Shown here in pieces: positions 31,051-41,609 of a stretch of 64,000 nt of DNA. Source of the DNA: Tremella fuciformis (Eukaryota; Basidiomycota; Tremellomycetes; Tremellales; Tremellaceae). The DNA lies in contig CP136491.1 in NCBI GenBank assembly GCA_032768795.1, positions 744,001 to 808,000 on the forward strand, given 5' to 3'. The translations under genes and the position numbers were made by a program. Positions within the stretch are counted from its first letter, which is position 1. Every line of letters starts with the position of its first letter. Under the pieces are notes generated by a model that did no database searches, was not told the origin of the DNA, and saw only the letters and a list, made by a program, of their open reading frames with translations.

Positions 31051-32915
31051 ACGTCGGTCACGTGGAAAAGGGCCACACCCAAATAATTGCCACCGAGCAC
31101 CGAAGGTATCATCATGGTGTCAAGAACTGCTCTTGTGCATGCAGTTCTTGAGTTACATGCGTATGACTGTAGCTGGAGCACGAGACGGACCCCCTTGACC
31201 AGCCCCAACAGCGTTGGAAGCCTTAGCTCGCTTCTTTGCCGCCCTTTCTTCGTCCATCTTCGCCACTCTCTCATAAACCTCGGTCGTGGTGAGGGTGAAG
31301 GTTCCCAATGTAGAAACGCTCACGATCTTGCGCTTGGCCTTGGGTCGGTCCAAGGCAGCGTGCAGCTCGGTATTCTCTCGCTCTGCAAGGGTGTAGCGGG
31401 CGTGCGCAACCTCGGATGTCTCGACAAGCTTGTCGAAGTGATTTTTGACCGGTGTTGATAGATCCGAGCCATAAAGGCTCATAAAAGCTCGGTTCTCGCT
31501 TGAAAGTGAGCCCAATGGCTGGCTAAGCAGCAGATGAGACGGACGAGGTGCTCTTTGAGGTGTGCAGACGTCCTGCAAGAGCTTCTGAGGGTTGAACGGC
31601 TCAAGACCAGTATTTCGCCACCCAGACTTGATGTTCCGCTCGGTCAGGGCTTCTTGACGAGCCTCGGCGAGCAGTCCGGCCCAGACACTCTTCGATATTG
31701 TCGGGGAGTGCCAGCGCGAGTAGCGAGCGATCGCAGAGGCCATGGCGGCTTTCAGAGGCTTGAATACTCCAACATCCAGAGGCTGCGAGATGTTTGAGGT
31801 GTGCGAAGGTAAGATCATGAGGTCGATGTCGTTGGCAAGACAGATCCCGATAAACGTGGCTCGCACATGGCTGCCATGACCGTCGACGATGAGCAGTCGA
31901 CGCTGATTGGGTGTGTCGATTGCTGCATTCGGAAGGAAGATCAAGTCGAGCCATTTGAGGGCTGTCGCATCATTTGTCCAGCCTGACTCGCTTGCAGACC
32001 AAGCCCAAGCGCTGATATCGACCCTTGGGTTCTCTGGCATCCACCCCGAGCTCACGCCTGCCTTGCCCTTGAAGATGACAAGTGGCGGTAAGGCCTTGCC
32101 TGCGGCCGAGACGCATTCGATGGTGGTTACCCACTCTCTCGAGCCCTGCTCCTTCTGCCAGGCCTTGTTGCCGGTCTTGGGCAATAACGAGACGGTATCG
32201 GCCTTGTCCATGACCGCAAGGACCTGTCGAGAGGCCGTGAGACCAAGCCCGTAGCCAGTTTCGTCCATGTTGTAGATATTTTGCGGTTCGTAGTTGTTCA
32301 ACTCTCGCAGCTCGCGGACCTCATTGAACCAGGCTGTCATGTTCTCCACATTGGCCCCATTGAAGCGGGCAGCATCGATCCTTCGCGTGGTGGTCGTGCG
32401 GACCTCTGGGTGTCGAGATTTGAAGCGTTGGATCCAGTTGATGCCAAGGGGCTCGATAGAATCCGGTCGGCAAGTCGGGTCAAGGAGCAGCCTGGTCTGT
32501 CGGAGCTGACTGGCAATGGTTTTGGCCTCTTTTGGTGTGATAGGATGGCCCAAATTGGTCATACGTCGCATGTGATCGACCAGGGCTGTCTCCTCACGCG
32601 GTGTGAGGGCTTGAAGGGGCTCTGCAGCGGTGTTGTGGTCGGAAACGCCAGCCGAGACGCGTTTGGATAGGGTCTGGTGGTTGATGCCAAATTCTGCAGC
32701 AATGACGCGCATTGAGGGAGGATTGTCGGGCTCTGCAAGTAGCCTAGACCAGTAAGCATCGACTGCAGCCTGGATGGTAGCTTTGGAAGCCCGCATGCTT
32801 GAGATAGAGCGATCCATAGAAAGAGTAATGTCAACAACGCGTCATGTCAGAGATGAATGACGACGCGTCCACGTGGCAACTATTTGGGTGTGGCCCTTTT
32901 CCACGTGACCGACGT
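31051..32915 (-). mobile_element. Intact pogo-family DNA transposon (1,865 bp)
   Basis: Terminal inverted repeats of 43 bp (31051-31093 and 32873-32915) differ at one position and are flanked by TA on both sides (31049-31050 and 32916-32917), the target duplication of Tc1/mariner elements. Each TIR begins ACGTCGGTCACGTGG, containing an E-box-like CACGTG. A full transposase ORF fills the interior on the minus strand. It sits between the 5' ends of TRK1 and the glycosyltransferase gene, so it separates two divergent promoters. Confidence 0.94.
31153..32817 (-). CDS. Pogo/Tigger-type DDE transposase (554 aa)
   Basis: Single ORF from the ATG at 32817. The N-terminus has a Psq-like helix-turn-helix (AVDAYWSRLL ... 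VIAAEFGINHQTLSKRV), then a CENP-B-type DNA-binding segment (LTPREETALVDHMRRM ... LGINWIQRFKSRH). The DDE catalytic domain shows IYNMDETGYG (first Asp), LLIVDGHGSHV (second Asp) and ILPSHTSNISQPLDVGVFKPLK (third Asp). The C-terminus has ALTERNIKSGWRNTGLEPFNP, usual for pogo enzymes, and a coiled, basic tail. It would bind the TIRs and move the element by cut-and-paste. All catalytic residues are present and the frame is intact. It resembles the partial ORF at 63459-64000 only in general layout, so the two are different lineages. Confidence 0.95.
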   Translation of the reverse strand: MDRSISSMRASKATIQAAVDAYWSRLLAEPDNPPSMRVIAAEFGINHQTLSKRVSAGVSDHNTAAEPLQALTPREETALVDHMRRMTNLGHPITPKEAKTIASQLRQTRLLLDPTCRPDSIEPLGINWIQRFKSRHPEVRTTTTRRIDAARFNGANVENMTAWFNEVRELRELNNYEPQNIYNMDETGYGLGLTASRQVLAVMDKADTVSLLPKTGNKAWQKEQGSREWVTTIECVSAAGKALPPLVIFKGKAGVSSGWMPENPRVDISAWAWSASESGWTNDATALKWLDLIFLPNAAIDTPNQRRLLIVDGHGSHVRATFIGICLANDIDLMILPSHTSNISQPLDVGVFKPLKAAMASAIARYSRWHSPTISKSVWAGLLAEARQEALTERNIKSGWRNTGLEPFNPQKLLQDVCTPQRAPRPSHLLLSQPLGSLSSENRAFMSLYGSDLSTPVKNHFDKLVETSEVAHARYTLAERENTELHAALDRPKAKRKIVSVSTLGTFTLTTTEVYERVAKMDEERAAKKRAKASNAVGAGQGGPSRAPATVIRM

Positions 32916-32917
32916 TA

Positions 32918-33503
32918 AGCGAAGGATCAATTTACTAATGAGGACATTAGGAACAGTCATCCTAATCCCTCGAGAGCCTGGCCAGCCTAATGTCCCAGGC
33001 ACCGACTTATGACCTAGGGGTGGGGTATCCGCAGTCAGCAGTCTGGCGTTTTTCACTGCGCCCCCCCTTGAGACAGCTCAAACCCACGTCGACGCAGCAG
33101 CAGTCCATCTACCAGTGCTCGACGTTGCACACTCTTAACCCTCAGACTCACATTGATCCAGGATTCTTCATCACACATGAGTGGGATCTGTCGGGCGTCG
33201 ACGTCAAGACCCGAGTGATCGCCAAGCTGCTGCGGCGGGTGCTCTGTCGCTCAGGGACAGCTTTGAAACTTCGGCCCCAGCCTTTCTCTCCAGCACAGCA
33301 ACATTCTTCGACATCTTTTAGCTTGGCCTTCAACGAGCTCAAGACACGACGATAGCTGAACGACCTCCCATCGGCTCGAGCACGGCTTCGGCGTCGGGCG
33401 ACCTGCTCTTTCCTGAGCTGTTACGAGAGGCTCGGCGGGGAGGAGAGAGAGGACGGACCTCCTTGCGAGCCCGGTCCACCGCGGACCGACCGCCCACTGC
33501 ATC
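32918..33503. other. Upstream region of the glycosyltransferase gene
   Basis: This stretch holds no convincing gene. A plus-strand ORF at 32990-33355 has no recognisable domain and precedes the glycosyltransferase ATG; it may be leader or promoter sequence. Confidence 0.4.
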
Positions 33504-36029
33504 ATGTCGCTCTTCGGGCAGACGAAACGACATACGCCCGCCGCAAAGTCTATAGGGAGGCGCTCGCCGTTGCCCATCTTCGCTGCAGACTCGGAGAAGA
33601 GATACGGCTACACGCCCGGCTCGCCGACATCCAGTGGCTCGCGCTTCTTCACGACCATCTACCTTCCCCTTCCTCGACTGCCTTTCGGGCGCAGCTCCTC
33701 ATCAGAAGCGCTCTTGAACGGCAATGGCTTGTCTACAAAGTCTTATCACGGCAACGCACAGCGGCCCCGGCGCTATGTTCGACTGTGCCTCCCTATTCCC
33801 CCTCGGCTCCTGGCCAGATTCCCCAAGACTTCGCCCATCCGAGCTGTGCTCATCCTTTTCTTCACCTTGCTGTTGGGGCTGTTTCTGCTCGGATTCAGGA
33901 AGCGGGGCCCGAGGGGCAACACGTGGAGTCCGCCGTTTGTGGATCCGGACACACTCGTGTTCACACAGGAAGAGCTAGCGATGATCTGGGAATGGGAGGT
34001 TTTGAGTGGCCATTATCCTAGCCTTCATCAAGGTTCGTCCGTTTCTCACGCCGAGCAGAAATGGAAATTGATCCTCAGCTCCTGATAGTATACAGCTCGC
34101 CCCTACACTCCATAACCCTGCTGTACCAGAAGCGCTTCTCCCCTCTTTGTCCTCGCCGAGTCCACTGGTAGCATACCATCAACGCACCACTTCCACCGCT
34201 CGGACCCAATTCATCGGTACCGGACCCGAACGAAACTTCCTCTCAATCTGGGAGTCAATCGACACCCAGCCTGGATTCCCTTCACGCCCTACACCTGGGG
34301 CTATCGTAGACTTGGACGCAGTGCTCGACAAGTGTGACTTCGGGAGCGGCAAGGTGAGCCGCTGACGACCGGGAACGAGCTGACGGGTCAGTATGTCAGA
34401 GACTGTCTGGAATATCTGAGGATAGGTGGAGGCCTGGACAACGGACGGCGGGTCCGTCGAGGCAACTATCTTGGCCAATATAAACACCTCTATTTGGAGG
34501 AATCGACTCCTCGCAAACAGCTCGATTGGACACCACGGATTAAGAAGCATGCCGCTCGGTCACCCGGCTTGTCCAGGGAGCCCCTTTCGCTCTCCTCTCC
34601 CTTCCCCGTCAGTGCCACCTTCAACTCTGCGGATCCATGCGACCCACTGCATCCCCGTATCTTCCATATGTTTTGGGCAGGTCCATTCACCGACAAGCCG
34701 TACATGGCTGTGGCGTCATTCCTCTTCACCCAAAATCTCGGTCTTGACAAGTCCCTGGACGAGTCCAGTGATCTCGTACGCGGTACCTGCCGTCCGCAAT
34801 TCTGGGTCTGGATCAACCCCGGGCCTGCCGCTGCCGTCCCGAACCCTTCGGCGAAGAGGGAGATGTACGAGGCTCTAGCCATCAACCCTTGGTCGGCACC
34901 GTTCTTGCATGAGCGCTTCAGGGATGTCGTAAAGTTCAAGATGTGGAACACGACCGAGCAACTCGACGGTATACCGGAACTGAAGGATTACTGGCGGGAC
35001 ATGCCCATCTTCAACTCTGGCGGCAACACCTACCGTCAACCGGCTCCTCAGCAGACATCGGCAGCAGAAGAGCCCAAGCTGGGGGACGTACTGGAGGCAG
35101 AGGGCGAGGCCGCAGCAGAGACCACCGAAGCACCTCCGCCAAAGAAGAAGAAGGACATCTTCGAGAAGGTCGGCTCGGCTTCGGAGAGTGATTATGACCG
35201 CCTTTCGGTCATTTTGTCGGATATGGCCCGCTTCGTCCTGACCCATCGTTTCGGAGGTGTATACCTCGACGCCGACACTATCTTTTTGAGGGATTGGGAG
35301 GAACTGTGGAACTATCGAGGTCAATTTGCGTACCGGTGGTCATGGCACCAGAAATACAACACGGCCGTGCTCAAACTGCACAAAGGTTCCGCTCTAGCCA
35401 GTTTCCTATTCAAAACGGCTCTCGAGAACGGGCTCGACTTCCACCCGATGACCGTGTCAAGGTATTTGAAGGATGCTGGACTGGAAAAGCTCTTGTTCCG
35501 TATCCCGGACGCTCTCTTTGATCCAGCCTGGCTCAACATGGAAAGATACCAAAGGGAACGCCCACCTTTCCCTTACTTCCCAGAGTGGGTTTATTATTTA
35601 CCCGTATATCCTGAGAACTCTGCTGACCGTCGAAGGTTCTCCGTCTTCTTTTCCAACGACAAGTTTGACACGGCCGGACCGCAACCTCTTGGTTTTGACG
35701 GTTTTTTCCGCGGTGCATTCTCCTATCACTTCCACAACTTCTGGTGGTTGCCCTTCGACCCTTCTCGCAACTGGCCCGACCTCGGTCCGCGGTTTGCCAA
35801 AGGCGAGAAGGTGCTGCGGGACGCTCAAAAAGCTACGGCGGCCGCAGCTGCTGCTCAGGAAGAAGCACGGACACTTGCTGGAGGGGAAGAAGAGCCTACT
35901 GGGGTCAGCACCAGAGAAGATATGGACGACGAGGTGGATCTGAGCTGGAGCACGGTGCTCAAGCGGACCTTTGAGGCGTACATACGAGCGGAGCGGCCGA
36001 ACATGTACGGCGAGTGGCTGCAGTGGTGA
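33504..36029 (+). CDS. Type II membrane glycosyltransferase with DXD motif (GT32-like)
   Basis: Three exons (33504-34032, 34079-34353 and 34392-36029; introns of 46 and 38 nt), 813 aa. A cytosolic N-terminus of ~110 residues is followed by one hydrophobic helix (VLILFFTLLLGLFLLGF) and a long lumenal domain, the type II topology of Golgi glycosyltransferases. The catalytic region contains IFHMFWAGPF, then SDMARFVLTHRFGGVYLDADTIFL; the DXD in YLDAD binds the metal and nucleotide sugar in the DXD sugar-binding family that includes yeast Och1 and Sur1. Later segments (FPEWVYYLPVYP; GAFSYHFHNFWW) fit the acceptor side. Donor and acceptor cannot be told from sequence; cell-wall, capsule or glycolipid synthesis are all possible. 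A low-complexity acidic insert lies before the DXD motif, and an Ala/Glu-rich stretch near the C-terminus. Confidence 0.85.
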
Positions 36030-36296
36030 GGGGGACGATTGTCGAGTGTCGACGAACTGCATGACATAGATGAGCATGGGTTGCTTGGGAGTTGTGCATA
36101 GTTGTGTGCCCAACACGATGCATTGCATTTCATTCATGGCAGGTGTTGCGAGTGGCAAGATCCGGTCCGTGAGTCCCGGCTTGGACCGGCCGGTGTGAAT
36201 CATAACCGAAGAGACCCTATGCTGATGAGCAGGTTCTGCTTTGATAGTCCACTCTGACAACATACCATCGAGAATCCAATACCTCAGAAGCGCGCA

Positions 36297-39003
36297 ATGA
36301 GGCGGCTGGCGCGAGCATCGCGGCCAACGCGAGTCATCACTTCGCCAGCGCCCCTCTCACTTGTCGCAAGTCATGCCTCCCTTCTTCCCCAACAGGCGCC
36401 TCGGCCACTATCCGAGGCCGGGTCGTCGGCTCGCACCTTAAATAGGGCACGCTTCTTAACGAGTCATTCCATCACAAGTCGTCATGGTCCGAGCAGCAGC
36501 GACAGTGAGGCAGCGATGACCTCGCAGGCGAGGCCGCCATTCCGGAAGATACTCATTGCCAACCGGCGCGTCCTCCCCCTACCGGGGCAGACTTAGCTGC
36601 TGACGAGCAGAGGCGAGATAGCATGTCGGATCATCCGCACGTGCCGCAAACTAGGAGTGAAGACCGTCGCTGTGTTCTCCGAGGTGGACAGGAGTTGTCA
36701 GCATGTCCAGATGGCCGATGAGGCGTACTGCATTGGGCCTGCCCCATCGGGGGAGAGCTACGTGAGCCTTCTCTCGGTGTATTGCCCTGCCCCCGTCGTC
36801 GTATCTGAGTGTGATGATGCTGACTCCAGCTACGCATGGACAAGATACTCGACGTGGCTCGAGCTTCCGTTGCAGAGGCCATTCATCCGGGCTACGGCTT
36901 CCTCTCTGAATCCCCTCCGTTCGCACAGCAAGTCCAAGAAGCCGGTCTGGTATTCATCGGTCCGCCTGCCGAGGCGATACGAGCCATGGGCAGTAAGAGG
37001 GAGAGCAAGGAGATCATGCTTGCCGCTGGCGTCCCATGTGTTCCGTTCGTCCGAATGCCTCCCTGATCATACTACGCTTACCGCAGTGGGTATCACGGCG
37101 CTGCGCAAGACATCGACACTCTGACTCGAGCTGCCGAGGAAGTGGGCTTCCCCTTGCTCATCAAGCCAACGCATGGCGGTGGTGGCAAAGGCATGCGTAT
37201 CGTACGCAATATCAACGATTTTCCCGAAGAGGTTCAGTCCGCCAAGAGGGAGGCAACGAAGAGCTTTGGCAATGACGAGGTCCTGCTGGAGAGATGGTTG
37301 GAGCGGCCGAGGCATATCGAGGTGCAGGTCTTTGCGGATGCTCTCGGCAATTGCGTCAGTCTATGGGAGCGGGACTGCTCGGTGCAGCGGAGACATCAGA
37401 GTACGCCGAATCAAAAGGTGGTATCGCTCAGGCTGATGTTGCAGAGATCATCGAAGAAGCGCCGGCTCCTGGTCTGAGTTTAGAGCTCAAACGAGACTTT
37501 GCCGAGAAGGCAGTGGCGGCTGCAAAAGCGGTCAACTAGTGAGCATCCGGAGTACCGATCTCTGTTAACGCTGATGGCAGTGTCGGAGCGGGGACGGTCG
37601 AATTCATAATGGACGCGCCGACGGGCGAGTATTTCTTCATGGAGATGTACGTCCATCTGTAGCAGGTCTAGACGATTACTGACCCCAGGAATACACGCTT
37701 ACAGGTCGAGTGAGGCTATACTACCTTAAGAGAACTACGCTGATGTTAGGCATCCCGTAACGGAGATGGTGACTGGCGTCGACCTGGTCGAGTGGCAGCT
37801 CTCGGTACGCCCAAGGTCGTGTCAGCCGATCAAGCTCAGCTCGTCAGATTGCAGCAGGAAACCCGTTGCCGGTGTCGCAAGAGGAGATACCCTGCATCGG
37901 TCACGCATTCGAAGCGCGAATCTACGCGGAGAGGCCGGATGCGTCAGCTGCTCGATCACATCCTGCTTGATTTCAAGCTGAGATGCAGGAACTTCCTGCC
38001 AGATGCTGGGCGATTGCTCCACACTCAGGCCCCATTGAGCGTGCCGCATCGCCTTGAAACGGGATTCGTAGAAGGCGACGAGGTGTCCTCGTACTATGAT
38101 CCGATGGTTCGTGGCAGTTCCCTACACTCTGATTAGCTGACAAGTCAGATCGCAAAGCTCATTGTACATGGCCAGGACCGATCGCAAGCTCTTGGACTGT
38201 TGCGCTCCGCTCTGGCGCAATATCAGGTCATTGGCCCTTCGACGAACATCGAGTTCCTCAAAATGGTAGCTGCTCACCCAGACTTTGCCGCTGGCCCGGT
38301 GGAAACATCGTTCATTCCGACACATCATGACGAGCTTTTCCCACCTGTCACCATTCCGCCTGAAGTTCTCGTGCAGGCAGGGCTCTACCTCACGTTGAAG
38401 CCCACCCTGACCGAGGCGGGTAGCGGAGCGTGGAACACGCTACCTTATCGTCGATTCGGCGATTCGGCCGCACGAATGTTCAAATTCGAAGGCGATCACT
38501 CTGTCGAAGTAAAGGTCGGCGCGGATGGGTGTCATGTGACGACGGGAGATCTTTCCATCCCCGTTCAAGCGCAGTTCCTCTCGCCCACGGAGCTCGTCAG
38601 TCAATTGCCCGATGCGCGCTTGCAGAGTACCCTATTGTCCATCGGTAACAAGCTGCACGTGTATCACAAGGGTCAGCATTATACCTTGACCTTGCCTCTC
38701 GAGGCCGAGGAGCAGCAGGCCGCACAGCAGACCACGGACGTTCTGAAGGCCCCGATGCCCGCAACCGTGATCGAAGTGCGCGTAGCGCTAGGTCAAGAGG
38801 TTCAGGATGGTCAGGTTCGTCTGGGATTATCTGCAGTCCATGCATCGTGCTGACGCCAGGTCCTGGTCGTGCTCGAGAGCATGAAGATGGAGATCTCCAT
38901 CCGAGCCGGGCGAGATGGGATCGTTGGCGAGATAGGAGCTGAGAAGGGCCAAGTGGTGGAAGAGGGTCGCGTCTTGGTCGCACTAAAGCCAGAGTCAGCT
39001 TGA
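36297..39003 (+). CDS. 3-Methylcrotonyl-CoA carboxylase biotin-containing (alpha) subunit
   Basis: Twelve exons: 36297-36565, 36611-36761, 36830-37044, 37087-37400, 37445-37538, 37581-37646, 37689-37709, 37750-37804, 37848-37942, 37989-38106, 38149-38814 and 38860-39003 (735 aa). It carboxylates biotin for 3-methylcrotonyl-CoA, a step of leucine breakdown in mitochondria. The first ~75 residues are Arg/Ser-rich, a likely mitochondrial presequence. The biotin carboxylase part shows [17 protein letters not shown], the ATP-grasp loop [19 protein letters not shown] and [17 protein letters not shown]. The C-terminal biotinyl domain has VLESMKMEI with the biotin lysine at ~K697. The first intron (36566-36610) needs a GC donor to keep frame. 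Exon seven is only 21 nt and encodes the conserved NTRLQVE. Propionyl-CoA carboxylase alpha is the main alternative identity. Confidence 0.88.
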
Positions 39004-39189
39004 GACCTGTATACTTCGTGGTGATAAAGTTGTAGATTGTACAAGGAGCAGTGTATCAGGTGTAAAGTGAACATCAAGCCCTTTGCCATCGAGTGACAAA
39101 GGTCAGGCTCATTAAATCATTTAAGCATCATGATGATTGGCGGGAGGAGGGTAGGGTTGGTGGTAAGGAGGGGGAAATACGACTCACGT

Positions 39190-40097
39190 CTACCGCACGA
39201 TCAGTTCCCCCTCCACCGCCCGACGTTCCAGCCCGAGATCGGCAAGTAGGCTCTCGTACTCTGACGGTCGGGTCCGTTTAAAGTACTTGAGCAAGCCCGC
39301 GCGCTTGTGCACCATTGTGCGCAGCGCCCGTCGGTTGGCCGTGTCTCTCGGGTTGGTCGACAGGTGTTCTGCCAACGAGCGGATTTTATGCGTGAGCAGC
39401 GCGGCTAGTCCGTCAGCCCCTCACTCTCGCCAGGCCAGATGTCCGTTCACTCGCCTTGGACCTTTGATCCACCACACCCGCCGCCCTTGACGTCGGTGCC
39501 GAACGCCTCGACAATCCGCTGGCGGTTGACCACCTCAATGCCGCGCTTGCTGGCATTGCGCAGATCCAGCACGCGGGCAAGCACACCGCTCTTGGTCTCC
39601 TGGTCGCGCACCACCTCCTCCAGCTTGGCGCCGGGCGCCATCGAGGCCAGCTCGGCACTGACGGCAGGTACAGCGCCGAAGATCATCGCGCGGTCGTCGG
39701 CGCTGATGCCTGGCAGCAAGCGCTCGGGCGGCGTCGGGCCAGTGGTCGGCGGTGTGGCCCATACCGCCGGCGCAGACAGGACTGTGCGGGCCAAGCGCGA
39801 CGAGAGGTAATTTTCGCTGGCCACCGACGCGGCGGAGGTGGCGGTGGTGGAGGAGGAGGTGCTGGTGGAGCGACCGGAGGAGGAGCGGGAGGGGACGACG
39901 ATGCCGAGGACGGGGTCGACTGTCCCTGCGCTCGAGGCGCTCTCGAGTTGGTGACGCCGGGCGAGGTTGGCTGCTTTGCGCCGCTTGGCCAGGGCTTTGC
40001 GCTTGGACGCTTGCGCGATGGGAGTGGAGGAGAATGGGCGGGAGAGCACGAGGGGGAGGCGGGAGGGCCCTGCCTGCGCTGAGAGGTGGCCGAGCAT
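39190..40097 (-). CDS. Mitochondrial small ribosomal subunit protein uS15m
   Basis: Two exons on the minus strand (39455-40097 and 39190-39404), 285 aa. The C-terminal ~90 residues carry the uS15 fold: VQAALLTHKIRSLAEHL, NPRDTANRRALRTMVHKRAGLLKYFKR. It binds the central domain of small-subunit rRNA. The ~190-residue N-terminal extension begins with a Ser/Arg/Pro-rich presequence-like region and has Ala/Ser-rich low complexity, as is common in fungal mitoribosomal proteins. The 50-nt intron (39405-39454) has a GCGAGT donor; splicing there restores KVQAALLT exactly, and no nearby GT site does. It shares a 169-bp divergent promoter region with the dihydroorotase gene. Confidence 0.9.
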
Positions 40098-40266
40098 GCT
40101 GGGTGTACGAGTGTCGGTGTGATCTTCGAGTAGAACGAATGGACAGACAATTTGGCAGGGAAATTTGGTTCCGCCCTTGCCACGTGGTCGTCGGGGCGAC
40201 CCGTCCAGCAGAAAAGTCGGAGAGCTAACTACGATTTCAACGCATATCCACTGACCTGCGCCCAAG

Positions 40267-41518
40267 ATGCCCACACCAGACGAGATCGTGCTGCCGTCGC
40301 CGGCCGAGTGAGCTCTCTGCAGACACTGAGTTCGAGCTCACACTCAGCCTCCACGTCCATGTGCGCCAGGGCGCCATGTCCAGGCTCGTCGTACCGCACG
40401 TCGCGCAAGGAGGCATCCGGACGGCGTACGTCATGGTGAGCTGTTTCTGTCACTGACCACTGGTCTGCGATGCTGACTGGTTTGCAGCCCAACACCACAC
40501 CACCTATCACCTCGACTGAGGCCGCGCTCGCCTACAAGGCCGAGCTGCAAGCGATCGACCCGAGCGTCCAGTGGCTCATGACGCTCTACCTGCATCCGGA
40601 TGTGACGCCGAACGAGGTGCGCAAGGCGGCCAAGGCGGGTATCAGCGGGGTCAAGTCGTACCCAAGAGGCGTGACGACCAACTCGGGCAGCGGTATCGAG
40701 AGCTACGACGTGTATTACCCTGTGTTCAAGGCGATGGAGGAGGAGGGCTTGGTGCTCAACCTCCACGGCGAGGTCCCGAGCGATCCAGACAATGTGAGTG
40801 ATCCCCAAGCTATCTCCTCAGAACCCGTATATGGAGGGCCAAAGATCAGGTAGAAGGTGTCAGAGGAGGCGGCTGAGCTCAGAACATCTCCATCCTCAAC
40901 GCCGAGAAACACTTCCTGAAACATCTCCGCAAGCTAGCCACCGACTTTCCCAAACTCCGCATCGTCCTCGAACACGCGACGACCGCGGAGGCCATCGCCG
41001 AGGTGCTCGCGCTCCCGCCTAACGTCGCATGCACCATCACCGCGCACCACCTCTGGCTGACCATCGACCAAGTCGCCCCGCAGCCCCTGCACTTTTGCAA
41101 GCCGCTCGCCAAGGAGCCGGGGGACCGCAAGGCCCTGCAGGACGCCATCCGCTCCGGCAACCCGAAATTCTTCTTGGGATCCGACAGTGCGCCGCATCCG
41201 CTGCACGCGAAGACGCCTGGTATAGCGTCGGACCCGCATGCGGAGGGCGAGCCGACGCCGTGTGCCGCGGGCGTGTACACGAGCGCGTACCTCGTGCCGC
41301 TTGTCGCGACGCTCTTGGAGAGCTTTGGCGCGCTCGACAAGCTGGAGGGGTACGTCAGCACGCATGGGCGGACATTTTATGGGCTGCCGGCGAAAGAGGG
41401 CGATGAGCTGCGTTTGAGAAGAGCGAAGAAGAGGGTGCCGGGGCTGTTGAGAGGGGAGGATGCAGAGGTCGTGCCCTTCTGGGCGGGCAAGGACCTCGAG
41501 TGGGAGATTGCGCTGTAG
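40267..41518 (+). CDS. URA4: Dihydroorotase (monofunctional, class II type)
   Basis: Four exons: 40267-40307, 40348-40435, 40488-40793 and 40883-41518 (356 aa, typical for the PyrC/Ura4 type). It closes carbamoyl-aspartate to dihydroorotate in de novo pyrimidine synthesis, in the cytosol. Metal ligands are visible: H16 and H18 in DLHVHVRQGAM, the carboxylated lysine K99 in GVKSYPRG, the histidines of LNLHGEV and VLEHATT, and the catalytic Asp in FLGSDSAPH. Introns are 40, 52 and 89 nt; the first splits the codon just before the HxH motif. The stop is 91 bp from the convergent oxidoreductase stop. Confidence 0.95.
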
Positions 41519-41609
41519 GTATCGCATAGGGGAACAGGCGAGCGTTGTACACATCAGCAGTAGTACACTCCACGTATGCTATGACATTGCATGCCCAGAC
41601 CACAAGGCA

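Noticed and set aside
39535..40228. Long Pro/Arg-rich ORFs overlapping the uS15m gene
   Set aside because: They are low-complexity shadows of the Ala/Ser-rich N-terminal extension of uS15m.
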